From the NCBI GenBank assembly GCA_902490355.1, contig CABUDN010000031.1:1-19505 (forward strand): 19,505 nucleotides of DNA. The letters are read 5' to 3'. The notes under the pieces are model-generated. The model had not been told where the DNA came from and did no database searches. It worked only from the letters and a program-made list of their open reading frames with translations. Position numbers and translations under genes: made by a program. Origin of the DNA: an uncultured Oscillibacter sp. (GTDB lineage: Bacteria > Bacillota > Clostridia > Oscillospirales > Oscillospiraceae). This document shows, in pieces, positions 6,769 to 14,785 of this stretch (positions are counted from its first letter, which is position 1; each line of letters begins with the position of its first letter).

Positions 6769-7935
6769 ATGTATCACATCAAAACGTTCAACAAGATCTC
6801 TCCCGTAGGGCTGAACAAATTCGACCCGGAATGCTATGCCGTTGGAGATGACGAGCGCAACGAGGACGGCATTCTGGTGCGGTCCGCCAAGCTTCACGAC
6901 TACGATTTCCCGGAGAATTTGCTGGCCATCGCCCGGGCGGGCGTGGGCGTCAACAACATTCCCCTGGACCGCTGCTCCGAGACGGGCATTGCCGTGTTCA
7001 ACACCCCCGGCGCCAATGCCAACGCCGTCAAGGAGCTGGTGCTGTGCGCCATGCTGATGGGTTCCCGGGATATTGTCGGCGGCATCGAGTGGGTCCGCAG
7101 TCAGGTGGCGGCCGGCGTGGATGTTACCACGGTGGTGGAAAAGGGAAAATCCGCCTTTGTGGGACCGGAGATCTATAAAAAGACGCTGGGCGTCATCGGC
7201 CTGGGTGCCATCGGATCCCTGGTGGCCAATGTGGCACTGTCTTTGGGCATGGATGTCTATGGATACGATCCGTTCCTCTCCGTGGACGCGGCATTGCGTC
7301 TGGACCGGCACATCCATGTGGTCAAGGACATCAACGAGCTTTATAAGCGGGCCGATTATATTACCATTCACATTCACTTTACCGACAAGACCAAAGGCAT
7401 GATTGACGCCAAGGCCATCGGCGCCATGAAGCGGGGCGTGCGGTTCATCAATCTGGCCCGGGGCGAGATTGTGGACGACGAGGCCATGCTGGCCGCCCTG
7501 GATACCGGCAAGGTGGCGGCCTACCTCACGGATTTCCCCAATAACCGGATTGTCCAGGCCCCCCATGTCATTGCCATGCCCCATCTGGGTGCCTCCACGC
7601 CGGAGAGCGAGCAGAACTGCGCGGCCATGGCGGTGGAGGAGCTGCGGGACTACCTGGAAAACGGCAATATCCGCAACTCCGTCAACCTTCCCGCAGTATC
7701 CATGGAGCGCAGCGGCGTGATGCGGATGTGCGTGATTCACAAAAACATCCCCGCTATGCTGGCCAGCATTACCACCCTGCTGAGTAAAGACGGGGTGAAC
7801 GTGGAAAACCTGAGCAACAAGTCCAAGGGCGATTACGCCTACACCATGGTGGACCTGGGGACCCGGGTGGACCAGAGCGTCATCGAGGATGTGCGCAAGC
7901 TGGCCAACGTGATTCGGGTCCGCGTGATTGAGTGA
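6769..7935 (+). CDS. serA: D-3-phosphoglycerate dehydrogenase with C-terminal ACT domain
   Basis: A 388-aa cytosolic enzyme that oxidises 3-phosphoglycerate to 3-phosphohydroxypyruvate with NAD, the first step of serine synthesis. Seen: an N-terminal substrate-binding half with ARAGVGVNNIP (56-66), the NAD motif GLGAIG (144-149), the catalytic arginine in NLARGEIVDD (Arg231), MPHLGAST with catalytic His272, and a C-terminal ACT domain (about 318-388), which in related enzymes binds serine for feedback control. Where E. coli SerA has its relay glutamate (VFPTEP), this protein reads TDFPNN, so the usual Glu seems to be Asn258. From memory, anaerobe enzymes of this ~390-aa type often carry TDFPN. 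No serC is adjacent in this window. The ATG at 6769 lies 10 nt after GGAGG. The 33 bp between its stop and the tRNA-Arg promoter contain no terminator. Confidence 0.92.
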   Translation: MYHIKTFNKISPVGLNKFDPECYAVGDDERNEDGILVRSAKLHDYDFPENLLAIARAGVGVNNIPLDRCSETGIAVFNTPGANANAVKELVLCAMLMGSRDIVGGIEWVRSQVAAGVDVTTVVEKGKSAFVGPEIYKKTLGVIGLGAIGSLVANVALSLGMDVYGYDPFLSVDAALRLDRHIHVVKDINELYKRADYITIHIHFTDKTKGMIDAKAIGAMKRGVRFINLARGEIVDDEAMLAALDTGKVAAYLTDFPNNRIVQAPHVIAMPHLGASTPESEQNCAAMAVEELRDYLENGNIRNSVNLPAVSMERSGVMRMCVIHKNIPAMLASITTLLSKDGVNVENLSNKSKGDYAYTMVDLGTRVDQSVIEDVRKLANVIRVRVIE

Positions 7936-7968
7936 GAAATTCTCCCCCGCTGGTTTTCCGGCACTGAA

Positions 7969-7997
7969 TTGACAGACATTTGAAAATCGGGTACAAT
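7969..7997 (+). promoter_or_regulatory. tRNA-Arg promoter, full consensus
   Basis: TTGACA (7969-7974), a 17-bp spacer and TACAAT (7992-7997) just upstream of the tRNA, as expected for a highly expressed stable RNA gene. Confidence 0.9.
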
Positions 7998-8011
7998 ACG
8001 CTTTGTACCTT

Positions 8012-8088
8012 GTCTCCGTAGCTCAGCAGGATAGAGCGTTCGCCTCCTAAGCGAAAGGCCGCGCGTTCGAATCGCGCCGGGGACGCCA
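8012..8088 (+). tRNA. tRNA-Arg (anticodon CCU)
   Basis: A complete cloverleaf: acceptor GTCTCCG / CGGGGAC, D arm GCTC..GAGC, anticodon stem TTCGC/GCGAA with loop CTCCTAA (anticodon CCT, reads AGG), T arm GCGCG TTCGAAT CGCGC, discriminator G and an encoded CCA (8086-8088). Confidence 0.97.
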
Positions 8089-8126
8089 AGCCGGAGCAAA
8101 GCACGCTTTGCTCCGGCTTTTTCTTT
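8089..8126 (+). terminator. tRNA-Arg terminator
   Basis: A 13-14-bp stem AGCCGGAGCAAAGC / GCTTTGCTCCGGCT (8089-8102 and 8105-8118) begins directly after the CCA and is followed by TTTTCTTT. Confidence 0.9.
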
Positions 8127-8187
8127 CATCCCGTGTTTGGTTTTGAAACTGCGATTTGCCAAACCCCTTCCGAAGGAGGAGAGCTGT

Positions 8188-8946
8188 TTGAACTGCGATG
8201 CGCTTTTGAATCTGGCCATGGAGATCGGCTGCCAACTGATGCGCAGCGGTGCGGAAATCTATCGTGTGGAGGAATCTGTCTACCGGCTGCTGCAGGCCTA
8301 CGGCGGGGAGGATGCCCAGGTATTTGCCATCCCCAGCTGCCTGATCGTCAGCCTCCGGGCTTCGGACGGCCATCCGGTGACCCGGATGCGGCGGATTCCG
8401 CCCCACGGCACGGACATCGAGCTGCTGGAGCGATGCAACGAGCTTTGCCGCACCTTGTGCCGGACGGTTCCGCCGCTGGAGCAGGCGCAGGAGCAGGCGC
8501 AGCGTCTGGCGGAGCGGCGGGTCTACCGGCCTGCGCAGATTTTGCTGGGCTACGCCCTGGCTCCGGCGTTCTTTACGCCCCTGTTCGGCGGCGGGGTGCG
8601 GGATGCCCTGTGCGCGCTGCTGTGCGGTCTGGCAGTGGGGCTGTGCCTGCTGTACGGATCCCGCTGGCTGGGCAATAACAGCCTGCTGCGCACGGTGGTG
8701 TGCAGCGCGGTGGCGGCCCTGGGATCGGTTGTGCTGGTACGGATGGGCGTGGGGGTCAGCGTGGACCTCATCACCATCGGCGTGCTGATGCTGCTGGTGC
8801 CGGGGGTGGCGCTGACCAACGCCATGTGGGAGATTATGGCCGGAGACGTCTATTCCGGCATGAGCCGCACCACCGAGGCCATTTTGACGGCTGCGGGCAT
8901 TGCGCTGGGCGCGGCCCTGGGGCTGTGGGCCGGACAGACCTTCTGA
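8188..8946 (+). CDS. threonine/serine exporter family protein, N-terminal (YjjP/DUF1212) component
   Basis: A 252-aa membrane protein matching the N-terminal half of ThrE-type exporters (YjjP in Escherichia coli). It has a soluble N-terminal part of about 120 residues with the family motif SGAEIYRVEESV, a short Glu/Gln/Ala-rich helix (QAQEQAQ), and about five hydrophobic segments in the C-terminal half, including LLVPGVALTNA. The family exports threonine and serine, or dicarboxylates such as succinate in E. coli YjjPB; the substrate here is unknown. I place the start at TTG 8188 because AAGGAGGA (8173-8180) lies 7 nt before it. The longer frame starting at 8137 has no ribosome site and begins 10 nt behind the tRNA terminator. 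No convincing promoter is visible in 8127-8187. The partner gene follows 16 nt later. Confidence 0.85.
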   Translation: MNCDALLNLAMEIGCQLMRSGAEIYRVEESVYRLLQAYGGEDAQVFAIPSCLIVSLRASDGHPVTRMRRIPPHGTDIELLERCNELCRTLCRTVPPLEQAQEQAQRLAERRVYRPAQILLGYALAPAFFTPLFGGGVRDALCALLCGLAVGLCLLYGSRWLGNNSLLRTVVCSAVAALGSVVLVRMGVGVSVDLITIGVLMLLVPGVALTNAMWEIMAGDVYSGMSRTTEAILTAAGIALGAALGLWAGQTF

Positions 8947-8962
8947 AAAGGAGCGCGGGGAT

Positions 8963-9427
8963 ATGGAATTCATGATGCAGATTCTGCTGCCCTGTCTGTA
9001 TGCCGGGGCGGCGTGTGTGGCCTTCACATTTGTATTTAATATTCACGGCTGGGGCAAGCTCATCTGCGGTGCCGGCGGGGCGCTGGGGTGGCTGGTGTAT
9101 TTGCTGTGCGGACAAAGTATTCCGGCAGCCTTTCTGGCGGCGGTGAGCATCAGCCTGTTTTCCGAGGTGATGGCCCGGGTGCGCCGCTGTCCCGTGACCG
9201 GTTACCTGCTGGTGGCGCTGCTGCCCCTGGTGCCCGGCGGCGGTATTTATTACGCAATGCGTTACTGCGTGGCCGGTGAGACCCAGGCGTTTCTCGATAT
9301 GCTGCTGCACACTTTGGGGATGGCTGCGGCCTTGGCTGCGGGTGGAATTCTGGCATCTTCGGCCTTCCGGGGCGCGCTGCTGCACCTGCGCCGCATGCGC
9401 CGGCCACAGGAGAAGAGTCCGCAATAG
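8963..9427 (+). CDS. threonine/serine exporter family protein, C-terminal (YjjB/ThrE_2) component
   Basis: A small membrane protein of 154 aa with about five transmembrane segments, matching the C-terminal half of ThrE (YjjB, DUF3815). It shows the conserved VPGGGIYYAM in its third quarter, which corresponds to the VPG motif of the partner protein. It is thought to form one transporter with the upstream protein. The ATG at 8963 follows AAAGGAG (8947-8953), which begins right after the upstream stop, so translation is probably coupled. A basic tail (LRRMRRPQEK) should be cytoplasmic. Confidence 0.85.
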   Translation: MEFMMQILLPCLYAGAACVAFTFVFNIHGWGKLICGAGGALGWLVYLLCGQSIPAAFLAAVSISLFSEVMARVRRCPVTGYLLVALLPLVPGGGIYYAMRYCVAGETQAFLDMLLHTLGMAAALAAGGILASSAFRGALLHLRRMRRPQEKSPQ

Positions 9428-9501
9428 AAGGACATTTTCTTCTGCGGGACGTGCAGAACCGGCGGCTGCGGGAGAGGCCGGAAAAGCCGCATTTCCTGAT
9501 C

Positions 9502-9523
9502 CGGCAAGGTTTTGCCGCGTTTT
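9502..9523 (+). terminator. weak terminator after the exporter pair
   Basis: CGGCAA / TTGCCG (9502-9507 and 9512-9517) with a GGTT loop, then CG and TTTT (9520-9523). The stem is only 6 bp, so efficiency is uncertain. Confidence 0.35.
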
Positions 9524-9530
9524 GAATGTC

Positions 9531-9559
9531 TTGACAGGGGCTCGACAGTAGGGTACAAT
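9531..9559 (+). promoter_or_regulatory. promoter of the symporter/peptidase operon, full consensus
   Basis: TTGACA (9531-9536), a 17-bp spacer and TACAAT (9554-9559), followed by a T-rich start region. It is as strong as the tRNA-Arg promoter and shares its GGGTACAAT -10 context. Confidence 0.88.
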
Positions 9560-9597
9560 TTTTTCACTGTTGTTTTGGAAATGAGGAGGAAGTGTTT

Positions 9598-11010
9598 ATG
9601 GGATACTTAATAGCCATTGCCATTTATTTGCTGGCACTGGTGGTGTACGGTTTGGTAATCGCGCACCGCAAGGTCAAGACGGCCGATGACATGGTCACCG
9701 GCGGTCACCGGATTCCGTTTATCATTCTGGTAGGCAGCCTGCTGGCGACCTGGTGCGGCGGCGGCGGTATCACCGGTTCTGCCGGCGTGGTATACTCCGG
9801 CGGCCCCTGGGTGGGCGCCATCACCTTTGCCGCGCCCCCGATCGGTATTATTTTGCTGTACTTTATTGCCGGCAAGGTCCGCAAGTCCAACAAGGTCACC
9901 GTGCCGGAGATTATGGAGGCCCGCTACGGCAAGACCGCCAGCATCATCTCCGCACTGTGCGTCATGCTGGCCTACGTGGGCGTGCTGGCCACGCAGCTCA
10001 AGGCGGCGGCCGACATTTTGGTGCTGCTGTGCAGTTCCAGCGGAGTTGACATGTCCCGGGGGATGGCGCTGACCATCTGCACGGTGATCATTGCGGTGAT
10101 TACGGTGGGCGGCGGTCTGGTGTCCGTGGCCTACTCCGATGCCATCAGCGCCCTGATTATGATCGGCGGCTTCTTCCTGGCCATTCCCTTCCTGATGAGC
10201 GTGGCGGCTTCCCAGGGCGCGGTGCTGCCGCCGGAGAAGACCACACTGACCGGCGGAATGTCCGGCGTGGAACTGCTGGGCTATTTCCTGCCTTCTCTGG
10301 CGCTGATGCTGGGCGATCAGAATATGCTCCAGCGGTTTGCTTCCGCCAAGAACAGCGATGAGGCCAAGAAGTCCAACATCGGTATGTTCATCGGCGAGAT
10401 CCTGGTCATCATTGCCATCATCGCGGTGGTAACCCAGGCCGCCAAGCTCTATCCCTCTCTGGATACCCCCTCCAACGTCATCTTCCAGGTGGCGGTGGAT
10501 TACCTGCCCCTGGCCTTCGGCGCCCTGGTGATGTGCGCCTGCATGGCCTTTATCGTCACCACGGCGGACAGCTACCTGCTCTCCTCCGCTACCAACCTCA
10601 CGAACGACATTTATGTCAAATATATCCGTAAGGATGCCACGGACAAGCAGAAGATGCTGGTCCTGCGGGGCACCATTGTGGTCTTCAGCTTTGTGGCGGT
10701 GGCCCTGACGCTGTATTTCCCCACGGTGCTGGCTCTGCAGATGACCGCTTACACCATGTACGGCGCTGCCATCACCCCGGCCATTCTCTTTGCCCTCTTC
10801 TCCAAGCGGGTAACGCCTGCCGGCGGTATGGCGGGCATTGTGGTGGGCGGCCTGGCCACCATCGTCTGGACGCTGATGGGAACGCCCGGCGGTGTGCAGT
10901 GCGCCATTGTGGCGGTGCCCGCCTCCGTGATTGCCATTCTGGTCGTCAGCGCGCTGACCCATAACAGCAACGAGTCGCATTCTCTGGAAGCCCTTTACAA
11001 GGACAACTGA
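9598..11010 (+). CDS. sodium:solute symporter family (SSS) transporter
   Basis: A 470-aa inner-membrane protein with about 13 hydrophobic segments, a normal size for SSS (PutP/PanF-type) carriers, which use the sodium gradient to import proline, pantothenate, acetate, sugars or other solutes. The segment TTADSYLLSSATN (about 321-333) corresponds to the conserved helix holding the sodium-site serines (here probably Ser329 and Ser330). TGSAGVVYSGG near the N terminus is also typical. Substrate is not readable, but the following peptidases suggest amino acids, short peptides or related compounds. Of two possible starts, GTG 9592 is only 1 nt from AGGAGGA (9584-9590), whereas ATG 9598 is 7 nt away, so I take 9598. 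It is the first gene of the transcript from 9531. Confidence 0.9.
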   Translation: MGYLIAIAIYLLALVVYGLVIAHRKVKTADDMVTGGHRIPFIILVGSLLATWCGGGGITGSAGVVYSGGPWVGAITFAAPPIGIILLYFIAGKVRKSNKVTVPEIMEARYGKTASIISALCVMLAYVGVLATQLKAAADILVLLCSSSGVDMSRGMALTICTVIIAVITVGGGLVSVAYSDAISALIMIGGFFLAIPFLMSVAASQGAVLPPEKTTLTGGMSGVELLGYFLPSLALMLGDQNMLQRFASAKNSDEAKKSNIGMFIGEILVIIAIIAVVTQAAKLYPSLDTPSNVIFQVAVDYLPLAFGALVMCACMAFIVTTADSYLLSSATNLTNDIYVKYIRKDATDKQKMLVLRGTIVVFSFVAVALTLYFPTVLALQMTAYTMYGAAITPAILFALFSKRVTPAGGMAGIVVGGLATIVWTLMGTPGGVQCAIVAVPASVIAILVVSALTHNSNESHSLEALYKDN

Positions 11011-11016
11011 CCGACA

Positions 11017-11053
11017 ACAGGGCAGAAGGACAACTTCTGCCCTGTTTATTTTC
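11017..11053 (+). terminator. terminator or attenuator between symporter and peptidase genes
   Basis: A 12-bp stem ACAGGGCAGAAG / CTTCTGCCCTGT (11017-11028 and 11034-11045) with loop GACAA, followed by TTATTTT. I see no good promoter in the 34 bp between it and the next gene, so the peptidase genes probably depend on partial readthrough. Confidence 0.75.
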
Positions 11054-11087
11054 CATTACGCTATGGGCATGAAAGGAAGGAATTGAC

Positions 11088-12224
11088 ATGGAAGATCCTC
11101 GCATTCGGAAGCTGGCACGCTTTCTCATCCGCGGAGCGGTGGAGCTCCAGGCAGGTGAGAAAATCCTCATTGAGCTGCACGGCAGTGAAACGGGATTGAT
11201 GAAGGCTTTGGTTCAGGAGGCCTATGCCGTGGGCGGCAAGCCCTTTATCCACATCTTCGATTATGCGGTGGAAGGGGCCCTGGTCCAGGGTGCCGACGCC
11301 GAGCACATGGAGGAGATTGCCTCCTATGAGCTGGAGCGAATGAAGGATATGGATGCCTACATCGATATCCGGGCCACCACCAACATCAACATGTGGCACA
11401 ATGTTTCCGATGAGGCGCAGCGGCGTTACCGTCAGTATTATTGGGGGCCGATCCATCTGGCCCAGCGCTGCAACCACACCAAGTGGTCTGTGCTGCGCTA
11501 TCCCAATGACGCCATGGCGCAGCTGGCCGGCGTTTCCACTGAGGAGTATGAGGACTTCTATTTCCGGGCCTGCCTGGTGGATTATGAGAAGATGGGCCGG
11601 GCCATGGAGCATCTGGAAGCCCTGATGGACCGCACCGACAAGGTCCGCATTGTGGGCCCCGGCACGGATATTTCCTTCTCCATCAAGGGCATCCCCAGCT
11701 ACGGCATGCACGGCAACCGCAATATTCCCGACGGCGAGATCTATACCTCTCCGGTCAAGGACTCCGTCAACGGTGTCATCACCTACAACTGCCCGTCTCC
11801 CTATGACGGCTTCCTCTTCCGGGATGTGCGGCTGGAGTTCCGGGACGGCAAAATTGTCCATGCCACCAGCAACAACACCGCCTATATGAACGAGATTCTG
11901 GACATCGATGAAGGTGCCCGGTATGTGGGCGAGTTCGCCCTGGGCGTCAATCCCGTCATCCACCATCCCATCGGGGATATTCTCTTTGACGAGAAGATTG
12001 CCGGCAGCTTCCATCTCACGCCCGGCAACAGCTATGACAATGCCTCCAACGGCAACCACTCCGCCGTGCACTGGGATCTCATCCAGATCCAGACGCCGGA
12101 GTACGGCGGCGGTGAGATCTGGTTTGACGATGTGCTCATCCGCAAGGACGGCCGGTTCCTGCCCGAGGAGCTTCAGTGCCTGAACCCCGAAAATCTGCTC
12201 AGTGAAGAACAGGAGGATGCATAA
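11088..12224 (+). CDS. aminopeptidase, M29 family (AmpS/PepS type)
   Basis: A 378-aa cytosolic metalloaminopeptidase that removes N-terminal residues from peptides; M29 enzymes bind two metal ions (Co, Zn or Mn). Probable ligands, placed by spacing against known M29 enzymes, are Glu217 (DGEIYTSP), Glu282 (VGEFALG), His309 (SFHLTPG), His328 and Asp330 (the HWD motif in NHSAVHWDLI). The glutamates are 65 residues apart, close to the family's usual 66, and the H-x-D pair is intact. It is somewhat shorter than the usual ~410 aa. The ATG at 11088 has AAGGAAGG (11073-11080) upstream. Its TAA overlaps the next ATG (TAATG), indicating coupled translation with pepT. Confidence 0.88.
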   Translation: MEDPRIRKLARFLIRGAVELQAGEKILIELHGSETGLMKALVQEAYAVGGKPFIHIFDYAVEGALVQGADAEHMEEIASYELERMKDMDAYIDIRATTNINMWHNVSDEAQRRYRQYYWGPIHLAQRCNHTKWSVLRYPNDAMAQLAGVSTEEYEDFYFRACLVDYEKMGRAMEHLEALMDRTDKVRIVGPGTDISFSIKGIPSYGMHGNRNIPDGEIYTSPVKDSVNGVITYNCPSPYDGFLFRDVRLEFRDGKIVHATSNNTAYMNEILDIDEGARYVGEFALGVNPVIHHPIGDILFDEKIAGSFHLTPGNSYDNASNGNHSAVHWDLIQIQTPEYGGGEIWFDDVLIRKDGRFLPEELQCLNPENLLSEEQEDA

Positions 12225-13477
12225 TGGATACGGTTGTCAACCGGCTGATCCGGTACGCCAAGGTATTCAGCGAAAGTGATTATTACGGTCAGAGCGGAAC
12301 GCCCAGCAATCCTGCGGAGTTTGATATGGCCAATCTCCTGGTGGAGGAACTCCATGGCCTGGGCATCGACAATGCCTTTGTGGACGAGACGTGCTATGTC
12401 TACGCCACCATTCCCGCTACGCCGGGATGCGAGCATCTGCCTGCCATCGGCCTCATTGCTCATATGGACACCACGCCGGATCTCACCGGAAAGGACGTCA
12501 AGCCCCAGATCATTCACTATGAGGGCGGGGATATCGTCCTCAACCAGGAACTGAACATCGTCATGGAGGCGGCCCGGTTCCCGGAGCTTGCCAAGTTTGT
12601 GGGCCAGGATCTGGTCTGCACCGACGGCACCACGCTGCTGGGCGCCGACGACAAGGCCGGCGTGGCCATCATCCTCCAGGCGGTGGAAGAACTGCTGGCG
12701 GAAAAGGCTCCCCATGGCAAGATCTGCCTGGGCTTCACGCCGGACGAGGAGATCGGCCGGGGGGCCAGCAACTTTGATGTGCAGGGATTCGGCGCGGACT
12801 TTGCCTACACCCTGGACGGCGGCGATATCACGGACTTTGAGTACGAGACGTTCAACGCCGCCATGGCGCACATTACCGTCAACGGTTTCAGCATCCATCC
12901 CGGCACGGCCAAGGACAAGATGAAAAACGCCCTGCTGATGGCCATGGAGTTCAACGCCCTGCTGCCCGCCCTGGAGACCCCCGGCCGCACGGATGGCTAC
13001 GAGGGCTTCTTCCATCTCCAGGAGATGAGCGGCAAGGTGGAAAAGGCCACCATGGTCTACATCATCCGGGATCACAGCATGGAGCGCTTCCAGGAGCGCA
13101 AGGCCGCCATGGCCAAGGCCGCCGAGGAGATGAACCGGCGCTATGGGGAAAACAGCGTGGTGTGCGATATGGAGGACCAGTATTACAACATGTACGAGGT
13201 GCTCAAGGACCGCATGGAGATCGTGCATCTGGCCGAGGAGGCCATGAAGGCCGCGGGGATTCCCCATCCCACCCACTCCCCCATCCGGGGCGGTACCGAT
13301 GGCTGCATGCTGACCTACAAGGGGCTGCTGTGCCCCAACCTGCCCAGCGCGGGACACAATGCCCACGGCCGGTTTGAGTATGCGCCGGTGGAGTCTCTGA
13401 AAACCGGCGTGCGCACCGTTAAGTCCCTGCTCTCCCCGGAGCTGGTGGAGCGGGTGATTGTGAAAAAGGAGGGCTGA
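12224..13477 (+). CDS. pepT: peptidase T (tripeptide aminopeptidase, M20B)
   Basis: A 417-aa cytosolic dizinc enzyme that removes the N-terminal residue from tripeptides. All M20 landmarks sit at almost the same positions as in Salmonella PepT: His80 and Asp82 (AHMDTTPD), Asp142 (GADDKAG), catalytic Glu175 with Glu176 (DEEIG), Asp198 (TLDGG) and His378 (GHNAH). The M20 dimerisation domain lies between about 208 and 320 (SIHPGTAKDKMKNA). The start is fixed by AGGAGG (12211-12216) and the one-base overlap with the upstream gene. The next gene begins 3 nt after its stop. Confidence 0.95.
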   Translation: MDTVVNRLIRYAKVFSESDYYGQSGTPSNPAEFDMANLLVEELHGLGIDNAFVDETCYVYATIPATPGCEHLPAIGLIAHMDTTPDLTGKDVKPQIIHYEGGDIVLNQELNIVMEAARFPELAKFVGQDLVCTDGTTLLGADDKAGVAIILQAVEELLAEKAPHGKICLGFTPDEEIGRGASNFDVQGFGADFAYTLDGGDITDFEYETFNAAMAHITVNGFSIHPGTAKDKMKNALLMAMEFNALLPALETPGRTDGYEGFFHLQEMSGKVEKATMVYIIRDHSMERFQERKAAMAKAAEEMNRRYGENSVVCDMEDQYYNMYEVLKDRMEIVHLAEEAMKAAGIPHPTHSPIRGGTDGCMLTYKGLLCPNLPSAGHNAHGRFEYAPVESLKTGVRTVKSLLSPELVERVIVKKEG

Positions 13478-13480
13478 ACC

Positions 13481-14554
13481 ATGTATCAAGCACGGATTGA
13501 CCGGGTTCTGCAGGCCATGAAGGCCATGGGCCTGGAGCAGATGATTGTGTCTGACCCGGACAGCATCTGGTATCTCACGGGTTACTATGTCTATCCCTTT
13601 GAGCGGCTGTTTGCGCTGTATCTGCGTGCAGACGGCGCCCACAAGCTGTTTTTGAACCGGATGTTCCCGGTGCCCCAGGCACCCTGGGAGCAGGTGTGGT
13701 TCTCCGATACGGATGATTACCTGGCGATTCTGGCACAGAATGTGGATGCCGACAAGCCCATGGGCATCGACAAGGAGTGGCCTGCCAGGTTCTTGCTGCC
13801 GCTGATGGCTCACAATCCCAACAGCCGCTGCGTGCTGGCGTCTGCCTGCGTGGATGACGCCCGGGCCTGCAAGGATGAGACGGAGCGGGAGCTGATGCGC
13901 CGGTCTTCCCAGATCAACGACACCGTCATGGAGCGGGCGGCCGCGCTGATCCGGGAGGGGATGACGGAGCGGGAGATCGCCGACTACATTGTCTCCCAGT
14001 ATGCTGCCGAGGGCTGTGACACCATGGCCTTCCAGCCCATCGTTTCCTTTGGACCCAACGCTGCCGATCCTCACCATGAGGCGGATCAGACCCGCCTGAA
14101 GGCCGGGGACTGCATCGTCATCGATATGGGATGCCGGAAGGACCGGTACTGTTCCGACATGACCCGGACCTTCTTCTGTGGGACGCCGGATCCCAAGTAT
14201 GCCGCCATCCACGATCTGGTACGGGAGGCCAACGAGCTGGCTGAATCCATGATCCGGCCCGGCGTGAAGCTGTGCGACCTGGACAAGGCTGCCCGGGACC
14301 ATATTGCCGCCGCGGGATATGGAGAGTACTTCACCCACCGTCTGGGACACTTCATCGGCCAGACGGAGCACGAGCAGGGCGACGTCAGCGCTACCGCCGA
14401 CGTGGAGGCCCGGCCGGGCATGATCTTCTCCATCGAACCGGGCGTGTACCTTCCCAATGAGTTCGGCGTGCGGGTGGAAGACCTGGTGCTGGTGACGGAG
14501 GACGGCTGCGAAATCCTCAACCATGTGGATAAGCACTGGAAGTCCGTGGGCTGA
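13481..14554 (+). CDS. Xaa-Pro peptidase, M24 family (PepQ/PepP type)
   Basis: A 357-aa cytosolic metallopeptidase acting on N-terminal Xaa-Pro bonds. It has the two-part layout of prolidases: a creatinase-like N-terminal domain (about 1-125, with SDPDSIWYLTGY) and a pita-bread catalytic domain. All five metal ligands are visible: Asp215 (IDMG), Asp226 (SDMTR), His290 (GHFIG), Glu319 (SIEPG) and Glu333 (RVEDL). Whether it is a dipeptidase (PepQ) or an aminopeptidase on longer peptides (PepP) cannot be read. AAGGAGGG (13466-13473) lies 7 nt before the ATG. It is the last gene of the operon and complements pepT and M29, which handle X-Pro bonds poorly. Confidence 0.93.
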   Translation: MYQARIDRVLQAMKAMGLEQMIVSDPDSIWYLTGYYVYPFERLFALYLRADGAHKLFLNRMFPVPQAPWEQVWFSDTDDYLAILAQNVDADKPMGIDKEWPARFLLPLMAHNPNSRCVLASACVDDARACKDETERELMRRSSQINDTVMERAAALIREGMTEREIADYIVSQYAAEGCDTMAFQPIVSFGPNAADPHHEADQTRLKAGDCIVIDMGCRKDRYCSDMTRTFFCGTPDPKYAAIHDLVREANELAESMIRPGVKLCDLDKAARDHIAAAGYGEYFTHRLGHFIGQTEHEQGDVSATADVEARPGMIFSIEPGVYLPNEFGVRVEDLVLVTEDGCEILNHVDKHWKSVG

Positions 14555-14575
14555 ACGGATAAAACGAAGCAGAGA

Positions 14576-14606
14576 ACGGCGCGGCCATCGGCCGCGCCGT
14601 CCTTTT
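14576..14606 (+). terminator. terminator of the peptidase operon
   Basis: An 11-bp GC-rich stem ACGGCGCGGCC / GGCCGCGCCGT (14576-14586 and 14590-14600) with a 3-nt loop, followed by CCTTTT. The T run is short but the stem is very stable. Confidence 0.75.
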
Positions 14607-14677
14607 GCGTGCGCCCCGGGATGCTGCCCGTTTCCAATGGCACAGGGAGCTGCGGCGGGTGTGGAGCATTTTTTTAC

Positions 14678-14705
14678 TTCCATTCCATGACGAGCATGCT
14701 ATACT
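14678..14705 (+). promoter_or_regulatory. possible promoter of the sigma/anti-sigma operon
   Basis: TATACT (14700-14705) is a good -10 box, but the region 16-17 bp upstream (TTCCAT or CTTCCA) is a poor -35 match. A poor vegetative -35 could mean activator dependence or recognition by the operon's own sigma factor. The 178 bp upstream of the sigma start hold nothing else I can name apart from T- and A-rich runs. Confidence 0.3.
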
Positions 14706-14785
14706 GGAGAAGAGAAAAATTTTTGCCGCGGCTGTGCAATAAACAGGCGGCTTCCATCGTTATCTGGATGAAGAGGAGGAGCGCC

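Noticed and set aside
9607..10980. A 457-aa antisense frame opposite the symporter
   Set aside because: His/Gly/Asn/Arg-rich mirror of transmembrane codons; no initiation signal.
12173..14683. An 836-aa open frame antisense to the peptidase operon
   Set aside because: It mirrors three well-supported genes, has His/Gly/Leu/Val-rich composition typical of GC-biased antisense frames and no ribosome site or domain.
14609..14785. Upstream extension of the sigma factor
   Set aside because: Cys/Gly/Phe-rich non-sigma sequence lying mostly upstream of the likely transcription start; strong ribosome site before 14786.
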